Assembly: GCF_021462405.1 (NCBI RefSeq)
Contig: NZ_JAKEDU010000002.1
Coordinates: forward strand, 62,001 to 126,000
Length of the DNA stretch: 64,000 nt
Direction of reading: 5' to 3'
Source: Thermus tengchongensis
Lineage (GTDB): Bacteria > Deinococcota > Deinococci > Deinococcales > Thermaceae
The first letter of the stretch is position 1, and every line of letters begins with the position of its first letter. A program made the translations under genes and the position numbers. The notes beneath the pieces were generated by a model that searched no databases, was not told where the DNA came from, and saw nothing but the letters and a program-made list of their open reading frames with translations. Positions 44,162 to 52,832 of this stretch are shown piece by piece.

Positions 44162-45511
44162 ATGAGCCTGATCATCGTGGCCAACCGTGCCCCTTTCCGC
44201 CTGACCGCCGAGGGGCTGGTTCCCGCAGTGGGGGGGCTGGCCACCGCGCTGCTCCCGGTCCTCGAGGCCCGGGGTGGAACCTGGGTGGCCGCGGCCGAGT
44301 GGGGCGAAAAGGGCCGGACGGCACAGCCACGGCAGAGCGCGATTCGTCTGGAGAGGGTTTTCCTCAGCGAAAGGGAGTGGCAGGGCTATTACGGTGGCTT
44401 TTCCAACCGGGTTCTCTGGCCCCTTTGTCATTACTTCTTGGATAAGATCGAACTTAGGCGGGAGTATTTCCAGGATTATCTGCGGGTGAACCGCCGCTTT
44501 GCCGAGGCGGTGGTCCGCATCTACCGGCAGGGGGATACGGTCTTTGTTCAGGACTATCACCTCCTGCTTCTTCCTGGGCTTCTTCGGGAGAGGATCCGGG
44601 GGCCCCTGGGTTTTTTCTTCCACATCCCCTGGCCCTCCAGTGGGGTCTTCCGCATCCTTCCCTGGGGACGGGCCTTGGTGGCGGGCGTCTTGGGAGCGGA
44701 TCTGGTGGGTTTCCACACCTGGGAGTATGCGGAGAACTTCCTGCGCACCGCTGCCCATTACGGCTTTCCCGTGGAGGGGAACCGGGTGCGGATAGGGGAG
44801 CGCACCGTACGAGTGGAGGTCCATCCTTTGGGCATCGATACCCACCGGTTCCACGAGCTTTCGCAAAGCCCAGAGGTGGGGGCCCACGCCAGGAGCCTGC
44901 GGCGCCTGGCCGGGGTGGACCGCCTGATCCTGGGGGTGGACCGTCTGGACTACACCAAGGGGATCCGGGAAAGGCTTTTGGCTTATGAGCGCTTCCTCCA
45001 GGCCTACCCCCACTGGCGGGGCCGGGTGGCCTTTTTCCAGATCGCCACCCCGAGCCGTACCCAGGTGGCCGCCTACCGAGAGCTTAAGCGGCAGGTGGAC
45101 GAGGTGGTGGGGCGGATCCTGGGGAGCTTCCTGCGGGAGGACTGGGTACCCCTCCGGTACTTTTACCAGACCTACACCCAGGAAGAGCTTTCCGCCTTCT
45201 ACCGGGCCGCAGACGTGGCCCTCATTACCCCTTTGCGGGACGGGATGAACCTGGTGGCCCTGGAGTACGTTTACACCTCCTCGGAAGGAGTCCTGGTTCT
45301 TTCCAACCTGGCAGGGGCTGCGGAGTACCTCAAGGAGGCCCTCTTGGTTAACCCCTACGATTTGGACGGCATGGCGGCGGCCTTGGACAGGGCCCTGCGC
45401 ATGCCCCAGGGGGAGCGGCGGGAGCGGCTACTGGCCCTAAAGGCAAGGATCCAGGTCCTGGATGCCCAAAGCTGGGCGGATCGGTTCCTCTCCTCTTTGG
45501 AGGCGGGATGA
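44162..45511 (+). CDS. otsA: Trehalose-6-phosphate synthase
   Basis: 449 residues from ATG 44162. GT20 enzyme joining UDP- or ADP-glucose to glucose 6-phosphate. Seen: SLIIVANRAPF, QDYHLLLLPGLLRE, FFFHIPWPSSGVFRILPW, GADLVGFHTWEYAENFL, HPLGIDTHRF, LGVDRLDYTKGIRERLLAYERFL and TPLRDGMNLVALEY. Overlaps otsB at ATGA and is followed by treS; the same three-gene order is known from some Thermus thermophilus strains. Makes the thermoprotectant and osmolyte trehalose. Confidence 0.95.
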   Translation: MSLIIVANRAPFRLTAEGLVPAVGGLATALLPVLEARGGTWVAAAEWGEKGRTAQPRQSAIRLERVFLSEREWQGYYGGFSNRVLWPLCHYFLDKIELRREYFQDYLRVNRRFAEAVVRIYRQGDTVFVQDYHLLLLPGLLRERIRGPLGFFFHIPWPSSGVFRILPWGRALVAGVLGADLVGFHTWEYAENFLRTAAHYGFPVEGNRVRIGERTVRVEVHPLGIDTHRFHELSQSPEVGAHARSLRRLAGVDRLILGVDRLDYTKGIRERLLAYERFLQAYPHWRGRVAFFQIATPSRTQVAAYRELKRQVDEVVGRILGSFLREDWVPLRYFYQTYTQEELSAFYRAADVALITPLRDGMNLVALEYVYTSSEGVLVLSNLAGAAEYLKEALLVNPYDLDGMAAALDRALRMPQGERRERLLALKARIQVLDAQSWADRFLSSLEAG

Positions 45512-46197
45512 GGGTGGAAAACCCCCTCTTCCTTCTGGACTACGACGGCACCCTGGCGCCCATCGCCCCAAGGCCTGAGGAGGCCTTCCCTCACCCGGAA
45601 GCCCTTGAGGTCCTCAGGGCCCTGATGGCCCGCTACCCCCTCTATGTGATCACGGGTAGGCGGGTGGCGGATCTGGCCAGGCTTCTTCCCCTTCCGGGCT
45701 TAAGGGTAGTGGGGGGTCATGGCCTCGAGGAGGGCCAGGTGGGAGGGGAAAGCCGCCTCCTTTTCCCTGTGGACCTTGGTCCCCTGCGGCGGGTGTTGCC
45801 TTCCTGCCCGGGGGTTTGGCTGGAGGATAAGGGATTTGCCCTGGCCTTCCACTACCGCGGGGCGGAGGACGAGCCAAGGGCCCGGGCCTGCCTGGAGGGG
45901 TGGCTCTCTGCCCACGAGGACCTTTTGCGGGCCTTGGGTCTCGAGGCCCTTAGAGGGAAGAAGGTCCTGGAAATCAAGCCCAAGGGAGCCAGCAAGGGGG
46001 AGGCGGTGTTGCGCCTCTTGCCAAGGCACCCCGGCCACACCCCCGTTTACATCGGCGATGATGCCACCGATGAGTCCGCCTTCCAGGCCCTTAAGGGGAG
46101 GGGGCTGACCCTGAAGGTGGGCCCCGGGCCCACCCTAGCGGAGGGGCGGCTAGGGGATGTGGAGGCGGTGCTGGCCTACTTGAAGTCCTACCTCTAA
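45508..46197 (+). CDS. otsB: Trehalose-6-phosphate phosphatase
   Basis: 229 residues, HAD superfamily. LLDYDGTLAPIAPRPEEA (nucleophile Asp), VITGRRVADLARLL, GGHGLEEGQVG, LEIKPKGASKGEAVLRLL and YIGDDATDESAFQAL (Mg-binding Asp pair). Removes phosphate from trehalose 6-phosphate made by OtsA, with which it is translationally coupled. Confidence 0.95.
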   Translation: MRVENPLFLLDYDGTLAPIAPRPEEAFPHPEALEVLRALMARYPLYVITGRRVADLARLLPLPGLRVVGGHGLEEGQVGGESRLLFPVDLGPLRRVLPSCPGVWLEDKGFALAFHYRGAEDEPRARACLEGWLSAHEDLLRALGLEALRGKKVLEIKPKGASKGEAVLRLLPRHPGHTPVYIGDDATDESAFQALKGRGLTLKVGPGPTLAEGRLGDVEAVLAYLKSYL

Positions 46198-46202
46198 CGG
46201 CG

Positions 46203-46208
46203 CATACT
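46203..46208 (+). promoter_or_regulatory. Possible internal -10 box before treS
   Basis: CATACT ends 8 bases before GTG 46217. Together with co-transcription from otsA it may give TreS separate control. Confidence 0.35.
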
Positions 46209-46216
46209 TGGGGATC

Positions 46217-49126
46217 GTGGATCCCCTTTGGTACAAGGATGCGGTCATCTATCAGTTGCACGTGCGCTCCTTCTTTGACGCCAACGACGATGGTTACGGG
46301 GACTTTGAGGGCCTGAGGCAGAAGCTCCCCTACCTCGAGGCCTTGGGGGTCAACACCCTCTGGCTCATGCCTTTCTTCCAATCCCCCTTGCGGGACGACG
46401 GGTATGACATCGCCGACTACTACCAGATCCTGCCCGTCCACGGGACCCTCGAGGACTTCCGGCGCTTCCTGGACGAGGCCCACGCCAGGGGGATGCGGGT
46501 CATCATTGAGCTGGTCCTCAACCACACCTCCATCGACCACCCTTGGTTCCAGGAGGCCAGGAAGCCGGGTAGCCCCTTGCGGGACTTTTACGTGTGGAGC
46601 GATACCCCGGACAAGTACAAGGGGGTCAGGGTCATCTTCCAGGACTTCGAGCCCAGCAACTGGACCTTCGACCCGGTGGCCGGGGCCTACTATTGGCACC
46701 GCTTCTACCACCACCAGCCCGACCTCAACTGGGACAACCCCGAGGTGGAGCGGGCCATGCACCAGGTGATGTTCTTCTGGGCCGACATGGGGGTGGACGG
46801 TTTCCGCCTGGACGCCATCCCCTACCTCTACGAGCGGGAAGGGACCAGTTGCGAAAACCTTCCCGAAACCATTGAGGCGGTGAAACGCCTGCGCAAGGCC
46901 TTGGAGGAACGCTATGGCCCCGGTAAGGTTCTCTTGGCCGAGGCCAACATGTGGCCCGAGGAGACCCTCCCCTACTTCGGGGAGGGGGATGGGGTGCACA
47001 TGGCCTACAACTTCCCCCTGATGCCCCGTCTTTTCCTGGCCCTGCGCCGGGAGGACCGGGGCCCCATCGAGGCCATGCTTCAGGAAACAGAAGGCATACC
47101 GGAAACCGCCCAGTGGGCCCTTTTTCTGCGTAACCACGACGAGCTAACTCTGGAGAAGGTCACGGAGGAGGAGCGGGAGTTCCTCTGGGAGGTTTATGCT
47201 CCCGACCCCAGGTACCGGATCAACCTGGGGATCCGCCGCAGACTCATGCCCCTTCTGGGTGGGGATAAGCGGCGGTTTGAGCTGCTTCACGCCCTCCTCT
47301 TCACCCTAAAGGGAAGCCCTATCCTCTACTACGGGGACGAGATCGGCATGGGGGATAACCCTTTCCTGGGGGACCGCAACGGGGTCAGGACCCCCATGCA
47401 GTGGTCCGCCGACCGGAACGCGGGCTTTTCCCGGGCCCCCTACCACCGCCTCTTCCTTCCCCCGGTGAGCGAAGGGCCCTACAGCTACCACTTTGTCAAT
47501 GTGGAGGCCCAACAAGAAAATCCCCATTCCCTTCTCAACTTCGTCCGCCGTCTCCTGGGCATCCGGAACCGCTACGCCAAGGTTTTGGGCCGTGGGAGCC
47601 TCCGCCTTTTGCCCGTGGAAAACCGTCGCATCCTGGCCTACGAACGGGAGTACCAGGGAGAAAGGGTCTTGGTGGTGGCCAACCTCTCTCGGTATTCCCA
47701 AGCCTTTGATCTGCCCCTGGAGGGGGAGGTGGGCCTGGTTCCGGTGGAGCTCTTTTCCCAAAGCCCTTTTCCCCCAGTGGAGGACCGCTACCGCCTGGCC
47801 TTGGGTCCCCATGGCTTTATCCTCTTCACCCTGAGGCCCAAGGCAGAAGTGGAGCGCCTGTACCTTCCCGATTGGGTGGCGACCGAGGAGGAGGTGGAGG
47901 CGCCCCAGGACCTGCCCGTTGTGTCCCTTTCCGGGGGCGTGGAGGGTCTTTTCATCGATACCTTGGCGGACGAAAGGGCCCGGGCTTCCTTCCTAAGCGC
48001 CTTGGGTAGGGTGCTTGGGGAGCGGAGTTGGCTGGCCTTAAGGCCCGAGCGGGTGGAGCTCAAAGACGCCCTTCGCCTTCAGAAAGCGCCCCCTTTGTAC
48101 CTCACCCTCCTGCGCCTCGAGGGGGAGGAGGGTTCCCTTGAGGCCTTTCTGCCCGTTGCCCTGCGCCCGGAAGGGGAAGGCCCGGGGCTTTTCGCCCGAG
48201 TGCGGGGAGGGGGATACCTCTTTGAGCTCTCCCAGGACCCCGGGTTTTACGACCTCCTCTTGAGGAGGCTTGCCCAAGGGTTTGAGGGCCGGAGCCTCAG
48301 GGCCCACTACCGGGGTCGTCATCCGGGTCCCTTTCCCGAAGCCCTGGAGCTTCTCCGCCCGGGTTTGGCGGCAGGGGAAGGGGTTTGGCTCCAGGTGGGG
48401 TTGGTCCAGGATGGGGGGCTGGACCGTACGGAGCGCCTTTTGCCCCGCCTGGATCTCCCTTGGGTTCTGAAGCCCGTAGGGGGGCTTTACCGGGCTCGAG
48501 GCCAGGAACGGCGGGCCTTGGCCCTCACCGGTACCCTCCCTTCCCCCCGTCCCCAGGACGCCTTTGCCTACGCCTTAAGGCTGGCGGGGGAGGGCCTGGC
48601 CCGGTTGCAAGACCACCCGGTTGGGGAGGGGGCCTTAGGTTTGGTGGCCCATGCCCTCGGGGAGCTGGAGGCCCTGGCCCGGCTTTTGGGGGTGCGGCTT
48701 GCCCTTTTGCACCGGGCCTTGGGGGAGGCGGAGGGAGAGGGGGAGGGGGTACCCCTCCTGAACCGCGGTTTAGAGGCTTTTGTGGAGGCCGGAGGGGAGG
48801 TTTTCCTTCTGGCCTTGGGTAGGGAGGGTAGGGGCCTTCCCCTTCAGGACCTGGCCCGGCTGGCCTACGACCTGGAGCGGGCCCTCTATCTGGCGGCAGA
48901 AGAGAGGGAAGGAGCGGAGGCTTGGGTGGATCTGGCCGCAGACTTTCTGGAGGCGGCTCTTCTTCAGGCCTACCAGGAGGTGAACCAGGGCGAGGTGCAG
49001 GCTGTGGGGTTCCCCCAGGCCATGCTGGCCTTGGCGCAAGAACAGGCCCTATGGAAGGAGGGGTCTGGCCGGAAAAGGGTCCTTGAGCGTTGGCGGAGGA
49101 AGGCTGGAGACCAAGAGGTCCAGTAG
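46217..49126 (+). CDS. treS: Trehalose synthase with C-terminal maltokinase-like region
   Basis: 969 residues, close to the known long Thermus TreS. GH13 part (about 1-550): DPLWYKDAVIYQLHVRSFFD, FQSPLRDDGYDIADYYQILP, VDGFRLDAIPYLYEREGT (nucleophile), LLAEANMWPE (acid/base Glu), FLRNHDELTLEKV. Converts maltose to trehalose reversibly. The C-terminal part of about 400 residues (SLSGGVEGLFIDTLADERARASFL, ...LARLAYDLERALYLAAEE) resembles maltokinase but shows degenerate kinase motifs, so it is probably structural. GTG 46217 gives a start matching known enzymes; TTG 46208 is possible. Confidence 0.95.
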   Translation: MDPLWYKDAVIYQLHVRSFFDANDDGYGDFEGLRQKLPYLEALGVNTLWLMPFFQSPLRDDGYDIADYYQILPVHGTLEDFRRFLDEAHARGMRVIIELVLNHTSIDHPWFQEARKPGSPLRDFYVWSDTPDKYKGVRVIFQDFEPSNWTFDPVAGAYYWHRFYHHQPDLNWDNPEVERAMHQVMFFWADMGVDGFRLDAIPYLYEREGTSCENLPETIEAVKRLRKALEERYGPGKVLLAEANMWPEETLPYFGEGDGVHMAYNFPLMPRLFLALRREDRGPIEAMLQETEGIPETAQWALFLRNHDELTLEKVTEEEREFLWEVYAPDPRYRINLGIRRRLMPLLGGDKRRFELLHALLFTLKGSPILYYGDEIGMGDNPFLGDRNGVRTPMQWSADRNAGFSRAPYHRLFLPPVSEGPYSYHFVNVEAQQENPHSLLNFVRRLLGIRNRYAKVLGRGSLRLLPVENRRILAYEREYQGERVLVVANLSRYSQAFDLPLEGEVGLVPVELFSQSPFPPVEDRYRLALGPHGFILFTLRPKAEVERLYLPDWVATEEEVEAPQDLPVVSLSGGVEGLFIDTLADERARASFLSALGRVLGERSWLALRPERVELKDALRLQKAPPLYLTLLRLEGEEGSLEAFLPVALRPEGEGPGLFARVRGGGYLFELSQDPGFYDLLLRRLAQGFEGRSLRAHYRGRHPGPFPEALELLRPGLAAGEGVWLQVGLVQDGGLDRTERLLPRLDLPWVLKPVGGLYRARGQERRALALTGTLPSPRPQDAFAYALRLAGEGLARLQDHPVGEGALGLVAHALGELEALARLLGVRLALLHRALGEAEGEGEGVPLLNRGLEAFVEAGGEVFLLALGREGRGLPLQDLARLAYDLERALYLAAEEREGAEAWVDLAADFLEAALLQAYQEVNQGEVQAVGFPQAMLALAQEQALWKEGSGRKRVLERWRRKAGDQEVQ

Positions 49127-49132
49127 CTGCTC

Positions 49133-49138
49133 TATAAT
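49133..49138 (+). promoter_or_regulatory. Possible -10 box before the GT4 gene
   Basis: TATAAT just after the treS stop, about 90 bases before ATG 49227. No -35 match. The leader 49139-49226 shows no other feature. Confidence 0.4.
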
Positions 49139-49226
49139 AAGGGTTGGGGCGGCGCCATCCCCTTGGCGGACGAGCCTGGGGGACCGCCCGGTTCTCCTTC
49201 CCTGGGATAAAAAGGAGGGTTAGGCC

Positions 49227-50429
49227 ATGCGGATCGCTCAGATTGCGCCGCTTTATGAGGCCGTTCCACCCAAGTTCTATGGTGGAACGGAACGGGTGGT
49301 GCATGCCTTGGTGGAGGAACTGGTGCGCCGTGGGCATGAGGTTACCCTTTTCGCCTCGGCGGACTCCCGCACCAGCGCCCGCCTGGTGCCGATGGCGGAG
49401 GGGGGATTGCGCCTTTTGGGGGCCAGGGATGGTTTGGCTCTCCACATAGCCATGTTGGAGGAGGTCTACGCCCAGGCGGACCGTTTTGACATCATCCACT
49501 CCCACGTGGACTATTTGGCCTTTCCCTTCGCCCGCCATAGCCCAACCCCCACCCTGACCACCCTGCATGGCCGCTTGGATCTGCCAGAGATTCGTCGGAT
49601 CCTGTCCCGTTTCCCGGAACAGCCCTTGGTCAGCATCAGCCATAGCCAGCGGGCCCCCGTGAGGGACCTCTCCCTGCGCTGGCAGGCCACGGTCTATAAC
49701 GGTATTCGTCTTGAGAACTTTTCCTTCTCCTCCGAGCCTGCGGATCCGCCCTACCTGGTTTTTCTGGGGCGGATTTCGCCGGAAAAGGGGCCGATCCAAG
49801 CCGTTGAGGTGGCCAGGCGCCTTGGCCTTCCCCTTAAAATTGCCGCCAAGATCGACCCCGCGGACCGTGCGTGGGCAGAGGTCAACTTCCTGCCCCTTTT
49901 GAGCACGCCGGGCGTGGAGTACCTGGGTGAGGTGGACGAGCAGCAAAAGGCCGAGCTCCTAAGGGGGGCCTTAGCCCTCCTTTTTCCCATTGATTGGCCC
50001 GAACCTTTTGGACTGGTCATGGCTGAGGCCATGGCTTGCGGCACCCCAGTGGTGGCCTTTCCTGGGGGTTCGGTGGAGGAGGTGGTTAAGGAGGGGGTTA
50101 CAGGGTGGATCTGCCGCTCGCGCACTGTGGAAGAGATGGTGGAAGCGGTCAAGCGGGTGGACAAGCTGGACCGTAGGGCGTGCCGGCTCCACGTGGAGCA
50201 GAACTTTTCCAGTTCAGCGATGGCTGAGCGCTACGAGGTGGTGTACCGCCAGCTCTTGGAGGAGGCCCGTGGGCGCGGCGAGGTCCTTCCTGCCTCCCCC
50301 CCGCAGCCGCGGGGTCCCGCTTCCGGGCTGAGCCCTTGGCGCAAGCAAGGGGAAAGGCCTAGGCCCCATCAACCGGCAAGGCTTGGGGGGCGGCCAGACG
50401 GGGAGGGGCATCCCTTGCCCCAGGAGTGA
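49227..50429 (+). CDS. Family 4 glycosyltransferase
   Basis: 400 residues, GT-B fold. N-terminal domain MRIAQIAPLYEAVPPKFYGGTERVVHALVEELVRRGHEVTLF, IIHSHVDYLAF, SISHSQRAPV, TVYNGIRLENF; C-terminal nucleotide-sugar site PYLVFLGRISPEKGP, DWPEPFGLVMAEAMACGTPVVAFPGGSVEEVV with the E-x7-E signature. The last 50 residues are a Pro/Arg/Gly-rich tail. AAAAAGGAGGG lies upstream. Downstream of the trehalose genes, but a link to trehalose or a glycoside solute is only suggested by position. Confidence 0.88.
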   Translation: MRIAQIAPLYEAVPPKFYGGTERVVHALVEELVRRGHEVTLFASADSRTSARLVPMAEGGLRLLGARDGLALHIAMLEEVYAQADRFDIIHSHVDYLAFPFARHSPTPTLTTLHGRLDLPEIRRILSRFPEQPLVSISHSQRAPVRDLSLRWQATVYNGIRLENFSFSSEPADPPYLVFLGRISPEKGPIQAVEVARRLGLPLKIAAKIDPADRAWAEVNFLPLLSTPGVEYLGEVDEQQKAELLRGALALLFPIDWPEPFGLVMAEAMACGTPVVAFPGGSVEEVVKEGVTGWICRSRTVEEMVEAVKRVDKLDRRACRLHVEQNFSSSAMAERYEVVYRQLLEEARGRGEVLPASPPQPRGPASGLSPWRKQGERPRPHQPARLGGRPDGEGHPLPQE

Positions 50430-50435
50430 GGCAGT

Positions 50436-50461
50436 GGAGCCCGCAGCCCTCGAGGGGCTCC
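50436..50461 (+). terminator. Hairpin after the GT4 gene
   Basis: GGAGCCC (50436-50442) and GGGCTCC (50455-50461) with a 12-base loop; no T tract. It separates the GT4 gene from the convergent CDGSH gene. Confidence 0.4.
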
Positions 50462-50540
50462 CGGGGAAGGGCAGAGGAAGTGTTTCCTGGTCCAGGGGCC
50501 CTGGGGCTGGGCTCTCGTCCTTCGGGCCTTTGGGGAGCCC

Positions 50541-50750
50541 CTAAGGTGCCGTTTCCACCTCCCCCTTTTCCGCCTGGAACCCCACTTCCTTGTGGCTCCC
50601 GTCGCAGAAGGGTTTGTTTCCGGACTGGCCGCAGCGGCAAAGGGCCAGCTTGGCCCTTTCTAGCCGCATCTCCTCCCCGTTCAGGCGGAAGGGGGTTCCC
50701 TCGGGCAGGTCCAGGACGTAGGGGCCGTTTTCCCGGAAGCGAATCCTCAT
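50541..50750 (-). CDS. CDGSH-type iron-sulfur protein
   Basis: 69 residues. The 3Cys-1His [2Fe-2S] motif reads CRCGQSGNKPFCDGSH, as in mitoNEET; the preceding part RENGPYVLDLPEGTPFRLNGEE is a small beta cradle. Acts in redox sensing or Fe-S cluster transfer in other organisms. Leaderless start with TATCCT 6 bases upstream. Divergent from a CopZ-like Fe-S protein with a 31-base spacer, hinting at joint use. Confidence 0.92.
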   Translation of the reverse strand: MRIRFRENGPYVLDLPEGTPFRLNGEEMRLERAKLALCRCGQSGNKPFCDGSHKEVGFQAEKGEVETAP

Positions 50751-50756
50751 GGCGTT

Positions 50757-50775
50757 AGGATACCGCCGCTATAGT
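50757..50775. promoter_or_regulatory. Back-to-back leaderless promoters
   Basis: TATCCT on the minus strand (50757-50762) and TATAGT on the plus strand (50770-50775) lie 7 bases apart, each 6 bases from its start codon (50750 and 50782). The two polymerases cannot bind at once. Confidence 0.6.
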
Positions 50776-50781
50776 GGAAGC

Positions 50782-51174
50782 ATGGTATGCCCGCAAGACG
50801 GCAAGGCGGGCCTCGAGGTGCCCCTGAAAACGGTGAAGAACTTTCTCACCGGGAAAGCCCTCGCCCGGCTCGACCCCGAAAGCCCCCACTACCTCTGCCA
50901 GGACCCCGCCTGTCCCGTGGTCTACTACGGGCAGGAGGGGGTTTACACCCTGGAGGAGGTGCGCTTTCCCATTTACGAAAAGGGGGCTTCCCTCATCTGC
51001 TACTGCTTTGGCTGGGCTAGGGAGGGCCTGGCGGAGGCTCTAAGCCACGGGCTGGACCCCGTGGCCCAGGTGGAGGAGGGGGTAAGGGCCAAGCGCTGTG
51101 CCTGCGATCAGAGGAACCCCCTGGGACGCTGTTGCCTTTCCACCCTGAAGGCGGAGGTGGCCCGGCTTGCCTGA
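50782..51174 (+). CDS. CopZ-N-terminal-like Fe-S protein
   Basis: 130 residues from ATG 50782 (leaderless). Cysteine pattern CPQDGKAG, CQDPACPVVYYG, LICYCFGW and CACDQRNPLGRCC resembles the N-terminal domain of archaeal CopZ, which holds a [2Fe-2S] cluster and zinc. There is no C-terminal heavy-metal-associated domain here, so a copper-delivery role is uncertain. An iron-sulfur electron or cluster carrier is likely. Overlaps tilS by 8 bases. Confidence 0.75.
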   Translation: MVCPQDGKAGLEVPLKTVKNFLTGKALARLDPESPHYLCQDPACPVVYYGQEGVYTLEEVRFPIYEKGASLICYCFGWAREGLAEALSHGLDPVAQVEEGVRAKRCACDQRNPLGRCCLSTLKAEVARLA

Positions 51175-52711
51175 GGCGCTTCCCGGGGAACTGGAAGAGG
51201 CCTTTCGCGCGCGGCTCGCCCGGCTGGCTCCCAAGGACCCCCTGGTGCTGGCGGTCTCTGGGGGAGGGGACTCGGTGGCCTTGGCCCACCTGGTGCGGCG
51301 GGCCGGGCGGGAGGCGGTGGTGGCCCACCTGGACCACGCCCTGCGCCCGGAAAGCGGGGAGGACCTGGCCTTCGTGCGGGCCTTGGCGAAGCGGCTCGGC
51401 TTTCCCTTCTTCGGGGAGCGGGTGGAGGTGGGGAGGATCGCCGAGAGGCGGGGGGAGAACCTGGAGGCGGTGGCCCGGGAGGTGCGCTACGCCTTCCTCC
51501 ACCGGGTGGCCAAGGAGGTGGGGGCCAAGGCCATCCTCACCGCCCACACCCTGGACGACCAGGCGGAAACCGTGCTCCTCAAGCTCCTCCAGGGCACGGC
51601 CCGGGGCTTGGGTATCCGGGAAAAGGAGGGGCTGGTGGTGCGGCCCCTTTTGGCCTTTCGCCGCGAGGAGTTAAGGGCGTACCTAAAGGCCCTGGGGGAA
51701 GCGTGGCGGGAGGATCCCTCCAACCAGGACCCGGCCCTGGACCGGAACTACCTTCGTCTGGTGGTCTTTCCCCTACTGGAGGGGCGCTTTCCCCGGGCCA
51801 AGGAGGCCCTTTGCCGCTTCGCCGGGGTGCGGGAGGCGGAAGATGCCCACCTGGAGCGGGAAGCCGAGGCCCGCCTCCTCCCCGACCCCCGTTTCTTCGT
51901 GCCCGCCTTCCGGGCGGTGCCTCTCCTGGAGGCCCCTCCGGTTCTGCGCCGGCGGGCCCTGAGGCGGGTGCTGGAGGCCTTGGACCTCAGGCCCGAGGGG
52001 AGGCTCATCGCCCTTTTGGAGGAGGCCCTTTCGGGCAAGGCCGCCACCCTCCCGGGCGGGCACACCGCAAGGCGCAAGGGAGGCACCCTCTTCCTCATCC
52101 CCCCTGAGCCCAAGCTGCCCCTGCCCCCGGGCTTCCGCCGGCCGGAGCCGGGGGACTACCTGGAAAGGCCCTTTGGGAGGAAGCGCCTCCGGGACTTCCT
52201 GGCAGAGAAGGGGGTGCCCAAGGAGCTCAAGGGGCTTTGGCCCGTGCGGGCGGAAGGGAGGCGGGTCCTGGAGGTTTTGGGCCTCTTCCCGCCCCCTGAG
52301 GAGGAGCGCCTCATGGCCCTGGCCCTAGAGGAGGCCCGGGCGGCCTTCCGGGAGGGGGAGGTGCCGGTGGGGGCGGTGCTGGTGGTGGGGGAGGAGGTCC
52401 ACGCCGACCACAACCGGGTGGAGGCCACCCAAGACCCCACGGCCCACGCGGAGATGCTCCTCCTGCGCCGGATGGGCAGGTGGGCCCGGGGAGGGAGGCT
52501 TTACGTGACCCTCGAGCCCTGCCGCATGTGCCACCACGCCCTGAGGGAGGCCGGGGTGGAGGTGGTCTACGGGGCGGAGAACCTGAAGGAAGGGGCCCTC
52601 ACCCGCTTTGGCCAGGGGGGCGGGATGCGGGGTGGCGTCTTGGAGGGGGAGTGTGCTAAGCTCCTAAAGGACTTCTTCGCCCGGCTCAGGGAGGGGTGCC
52701 GGAGCGGTTGA
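51167..52711 (+). CDS. tilS-tadA: TilS-TadA fusion: tRNA-Ile lysidine synthetase plus tRNA adenosine-34 deaminase
   Basis: 514 residues. TilS part (about 1-375): PP-loop SGGGDS at 31-36, VAHLDHALRPESGEDL, ILTAHTLDDQAETVLLKLLQGTARGLG, WREDPSNQDPALDRNYLR. TadA part from Met at about 383: MALALEEARAAFREGEVPVGAVLV, HAEM at about 427 (catalytic Glu and zinc His), PCRMC (zinc Cys pair), ALTRFGQGGGMRGGVLEGEC. Both halves modify base 34 of an anticodon: C to lysidine in tRNA-Ile2 and A to inosine in tRNA-Arg. TTG start overlaps the previous gene. The last seven codons and stop TGA lie inside tRNA-Ser. Confidence 0.93.
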   Translation: MPEALPGELEEAFRARLARLAPKDPLVLAVSGGGDSVALAHLVRRAGREAVVAHLDHALRPESGEDLAFVRALAKRLGFPFFGERVEVGRIAERRGENLEAVAREVRYAFLHRVAKEVGAKAILTAHTLDDQAETVLLKLLQGTARGLGIREKEGLVVRPLLAFRREELRAYLKALGEAWREDPSNQDPALDRNYLRLVVFPLLEGRFPRAKEALCRFAGVREAEDAHLEREAEARLLPDPRFFVPAFRAVPLLEAPPVLRRRALRRVLEALDLRPEGRLIALLEEALSGKAATLPGGHTARRKGGTLFLIPPEPKLPLPPGFRRPEPGDYLERPFGRKRLRDFLAEKGVPKELKGLWPVRAEGRRVLEVLGLFPPPEEERLMALALEEARAAFREGEVPVGAVLVVGEEVHADHNRVEATQDPTAHAEMLLLRRMGRWARGGRLYVTLEPCRMCHHALREAGVEVVYGAENLKEGALTRFGQGGGMRGGVLEGECAKLLKDFFARLREGCRSG

Positions 52712-52781
52712 ACGGGCCGGTCTCGAAAACCGGTAGGCCCCGCAAGGGGCCTCGCGGGTTCGAATCCCGCCCCCTCCGCCA
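52690..52781 (+). tRNA. tRNA-Ser (CGA), overlapping the end of tilS-tadA
   Basis: 92 bases including CCA, class II. Acceptor GGAGGGG/CCCCTCC, anticodon loop CTCGAAA, long variable arm around CCCCGCAAGGGG. Its first 22 bases also encode the end of the upstream protein. Confidence 0.96.
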
Positions 52782-52783
52782 AA

Positions 52784-52808
52784 GGCGGCCTCTTGGGCCG
52801 CCCTCTTT
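52784..52808 (+). terminator. Terminator after tRNA-Ser
   Basis: GGCGGCC, loop TCTTG, GGCCGCC, then CTCTTT. Confidence 0.75.
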
Positions 52809-52832
52809 CCGGCCCCATGTATTTGGCCTAGG

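Noticed and set aside
46217-49126. Separate maltokinase gene after treS
   Set aside because: The frame is continuous with the GH13 part, and Thermus TreS proteins are known to be this long.
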